A stretch of 36,471 nucleotides of DNA from Candidatus Solincola sediminis (GTDB lineage Bacteria; Actinomycetota; Geothermincolia; Geothermincolales; RBG-13-55-18). Both the position numbers and the translations under genes were made by a program. Below the pieces are notes generated by a model that searched no databases, was not told the DNA's origin, and was given only the letters and a program-made list of their open reading frames with translations. Shown here piece by piece: positions 35,571 to 36,471 of the stretch. How positions within the stretch are numbered: position 1 is the first letter of the stretch; every line of letters begins with the position of its first letter. The stretch covers positions 81,018-117,488 of the forward strand of contig MELM01000012.1 in NCBI GenBank assembly GCA_001767605.1, written 5' to 3'.

Positions 35571-36471
35571 TCACGGGTTTTGCTCGCATTCGACTTGATA
35601 GCCTCCCTGCCGCACCTCGATCACCACGTCTCCATTCAAGTCGGTCCTGTAAATTGAAGGACAGCAACGCTCAAGCGAACTCAGAGTGCGGGTTGAGGGG
35701 TGACCATAGGAGTTATCCTTGCCGACGCTGATCACGGCGATTTCCGGAGTAATGGCGGCAAAGAACTCCTCAGCTCCCTGCGAGAAGCCTCCATGATGGG
35801 GCACTTTTAAAATGTCCGTATCCAGTGAGTCCGGATCTCCCAGCAGCAATTCCTGGCCTTCCTCCTCCACATCCCCGGTTAGCAACAGGCTGAATCCCGG
35901 CCCTTCAGCTCGAATGACGAGCGCATAATCGTTTACGGGAGAGCCCTCCGGGACCTCCTGGGGCGGGCCGAGGGCCTCGAATTCGATCTCCCCTACCTTC
36001 AGGCTGTCGCCGCTCCGCATTATGTGGGTGGGTATCTCCAGTTCTTGTGCCTGACCGAGCAGTTTACCGGCCATCCCGCTCGATCTGGTGCCGGGATGAA
36101 CGAGCAAAGCGACCTCGCAATCGTCGAGCGCGGCCGGAAGACCACCGATATGATCCGATTCGCCGTGACTCACCACTATTGCATCGAGATATCGCAAGCC
36201 ATGCGATCGGATTTTGCGGGCAAGAATTCCTTCATCCACGCCCCCATCGATTAGTATGTTGGTACCACTTGTCTGTATAAGGACTGCGTCCCCCTGGCCG
36301 ACGTCCATGAAGGTGATGCGAATGTCCGAGCTGGCACCGAATGCGCTAAACGGAAGGATCCCCCCGGCTAGAACGCCGCTGACCAGCAGCCCTACAACCA
36401 TGTATCGTGTTATTTTCTTCCATTTACCTGCTCCTAGAAGCGAAACTGCGAGGGCCGGGTAGAAAAGAGCC
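35571..36471 (-). CDS. comEC: ComEC/Rec2 competence protein, C-terminal part (5' truncated by window edge)
   Basis: The frame is open without a stop to the right edge, so only the C-terminus is seen. It shows membrane segments (ALFYPALAVSLLGAG and MVVGLLVSGVLAGGILPFSAFG) followed by a metallo-beta-lactamase domain. That domain reads DVGQGDAVLIQTSGTNILIDGG, VVSHGESDHIGGLPA, LLTGDVEEEGQ and LKVPHHGGFSQ. This is the layout of ComEC, the DNA channel for natural transformation, in which the hydrolase-like part degrades or guides the incoming strand. The ATG at 36399-36401 is internal. If the missing part is short, it could also be a free ComEC-like hydrolase, but the membrane residues and the holA neighbour argue for ComEC. 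Confidence 0.88.
   Translation of the reverse strand, partial: ALFYPALAVSLLGAGKWKKITRYMVVGLLVSGVLAGGILPFSAFGASSDIRITFMDVGQGDAVLIQTSGTNILIDGGVDEGILARKIRSHGLRYLDAIVVSHGESDHIGGLPAALDDCEVALLVHPGTRSSGMAGKLLGQAQELEIPTHIMRSGDSLKVGEIEFEALGPPQEVPEGSPVNDYALVIRAEGPGFSLLLTGDVEEEGQELLLGDPDSLDTDILKVPHHGGFSQGAEEFFAAITPEIAVISVGKDNSYGHPSTRTLSSLERCCPSIYRTDLNGDVVIEVRQGGYQVECEQNP

Overview
The window is about 36.5 kb of chromosomal DNA at roughly 50-57 % GC. It comes from a Gram-positive-like bacterium. Evidence includes strong AGGAGG ribosome binding sites, a class A penicillin-binding protein with PASTA repeats, and rrn leader sequences of the TTGAAAACTAAACA type common in Firmicutes and Actinobacteria. I suspect a deep-branching actinobacterial or Firmicutes-like lineage known from genome bins, but the sequence does not settle it. 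No plasmid or prophage signature is visible. Both window ends cut a gene.

Left end, 1-6200. A truncated B12-binding-type radical SAM protein is followed by a palindromic repeat and an FmdB-type zinc ribbon gene. Then come a two-gene ABC exporter, a crotonase, a convergent TPR protein on the minus strand, and a small DUF2892 membrane protein.

6200-14400, minus strand: tyrS, 16S, a membrane-protein gene, 23S and 5S. The rRNA locus is unusual in two ways. First, 16S and 23S are separated by about 950 bp. That gap holds an intact 172-codon proline-rich four-helix membrane-protein gene, and the 23S has its own sigma70-type promoter. Second, the 23S gene is interrupted in helix 93 by a 737-nt group I intron carrying a LAGLIDADG homing endonuclease gene with a one-base frameshift. 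The 16S leader has two good promoters with a rho-independent terminator between them.

14400-18400. A membrane glycosyltransferase of the hyaluronan synthase/NodC type overlaps a membrane-anchored NodB polysaccharide deacetylase with an added C-terminal carbohydrate-binding-like domain, a probable exopolysaccharide or aminosugar polymer module. Upstream lie a 600-bp gene-poor stretch with strong RNA secondary structure and a short S26 signal-peptidase-like relic.

18400-26000. In order: a PBP1a-type peptidoglycan synthase, a second TPR protein, a DUF1579-like protein, a NIF3 family protein, a RemA/DUF370-like protein and PolX (DNA polymerase X plus PHP domain).

26000-34500, minus strand: a complete arginine operon, argC-argJ-argB-argD-argF-argR-argG-argH. 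It has an ARG-box-like palindrome directly upstream of argC and supplies every step from N-acetylglutamate to arginine, with ArgJ recycling the acetyl group. The operon ends in a dispersed 42-bp repeat that forms the last argH codons. Upstream of it are holA and the 3' part of comEC, which runs off the window.
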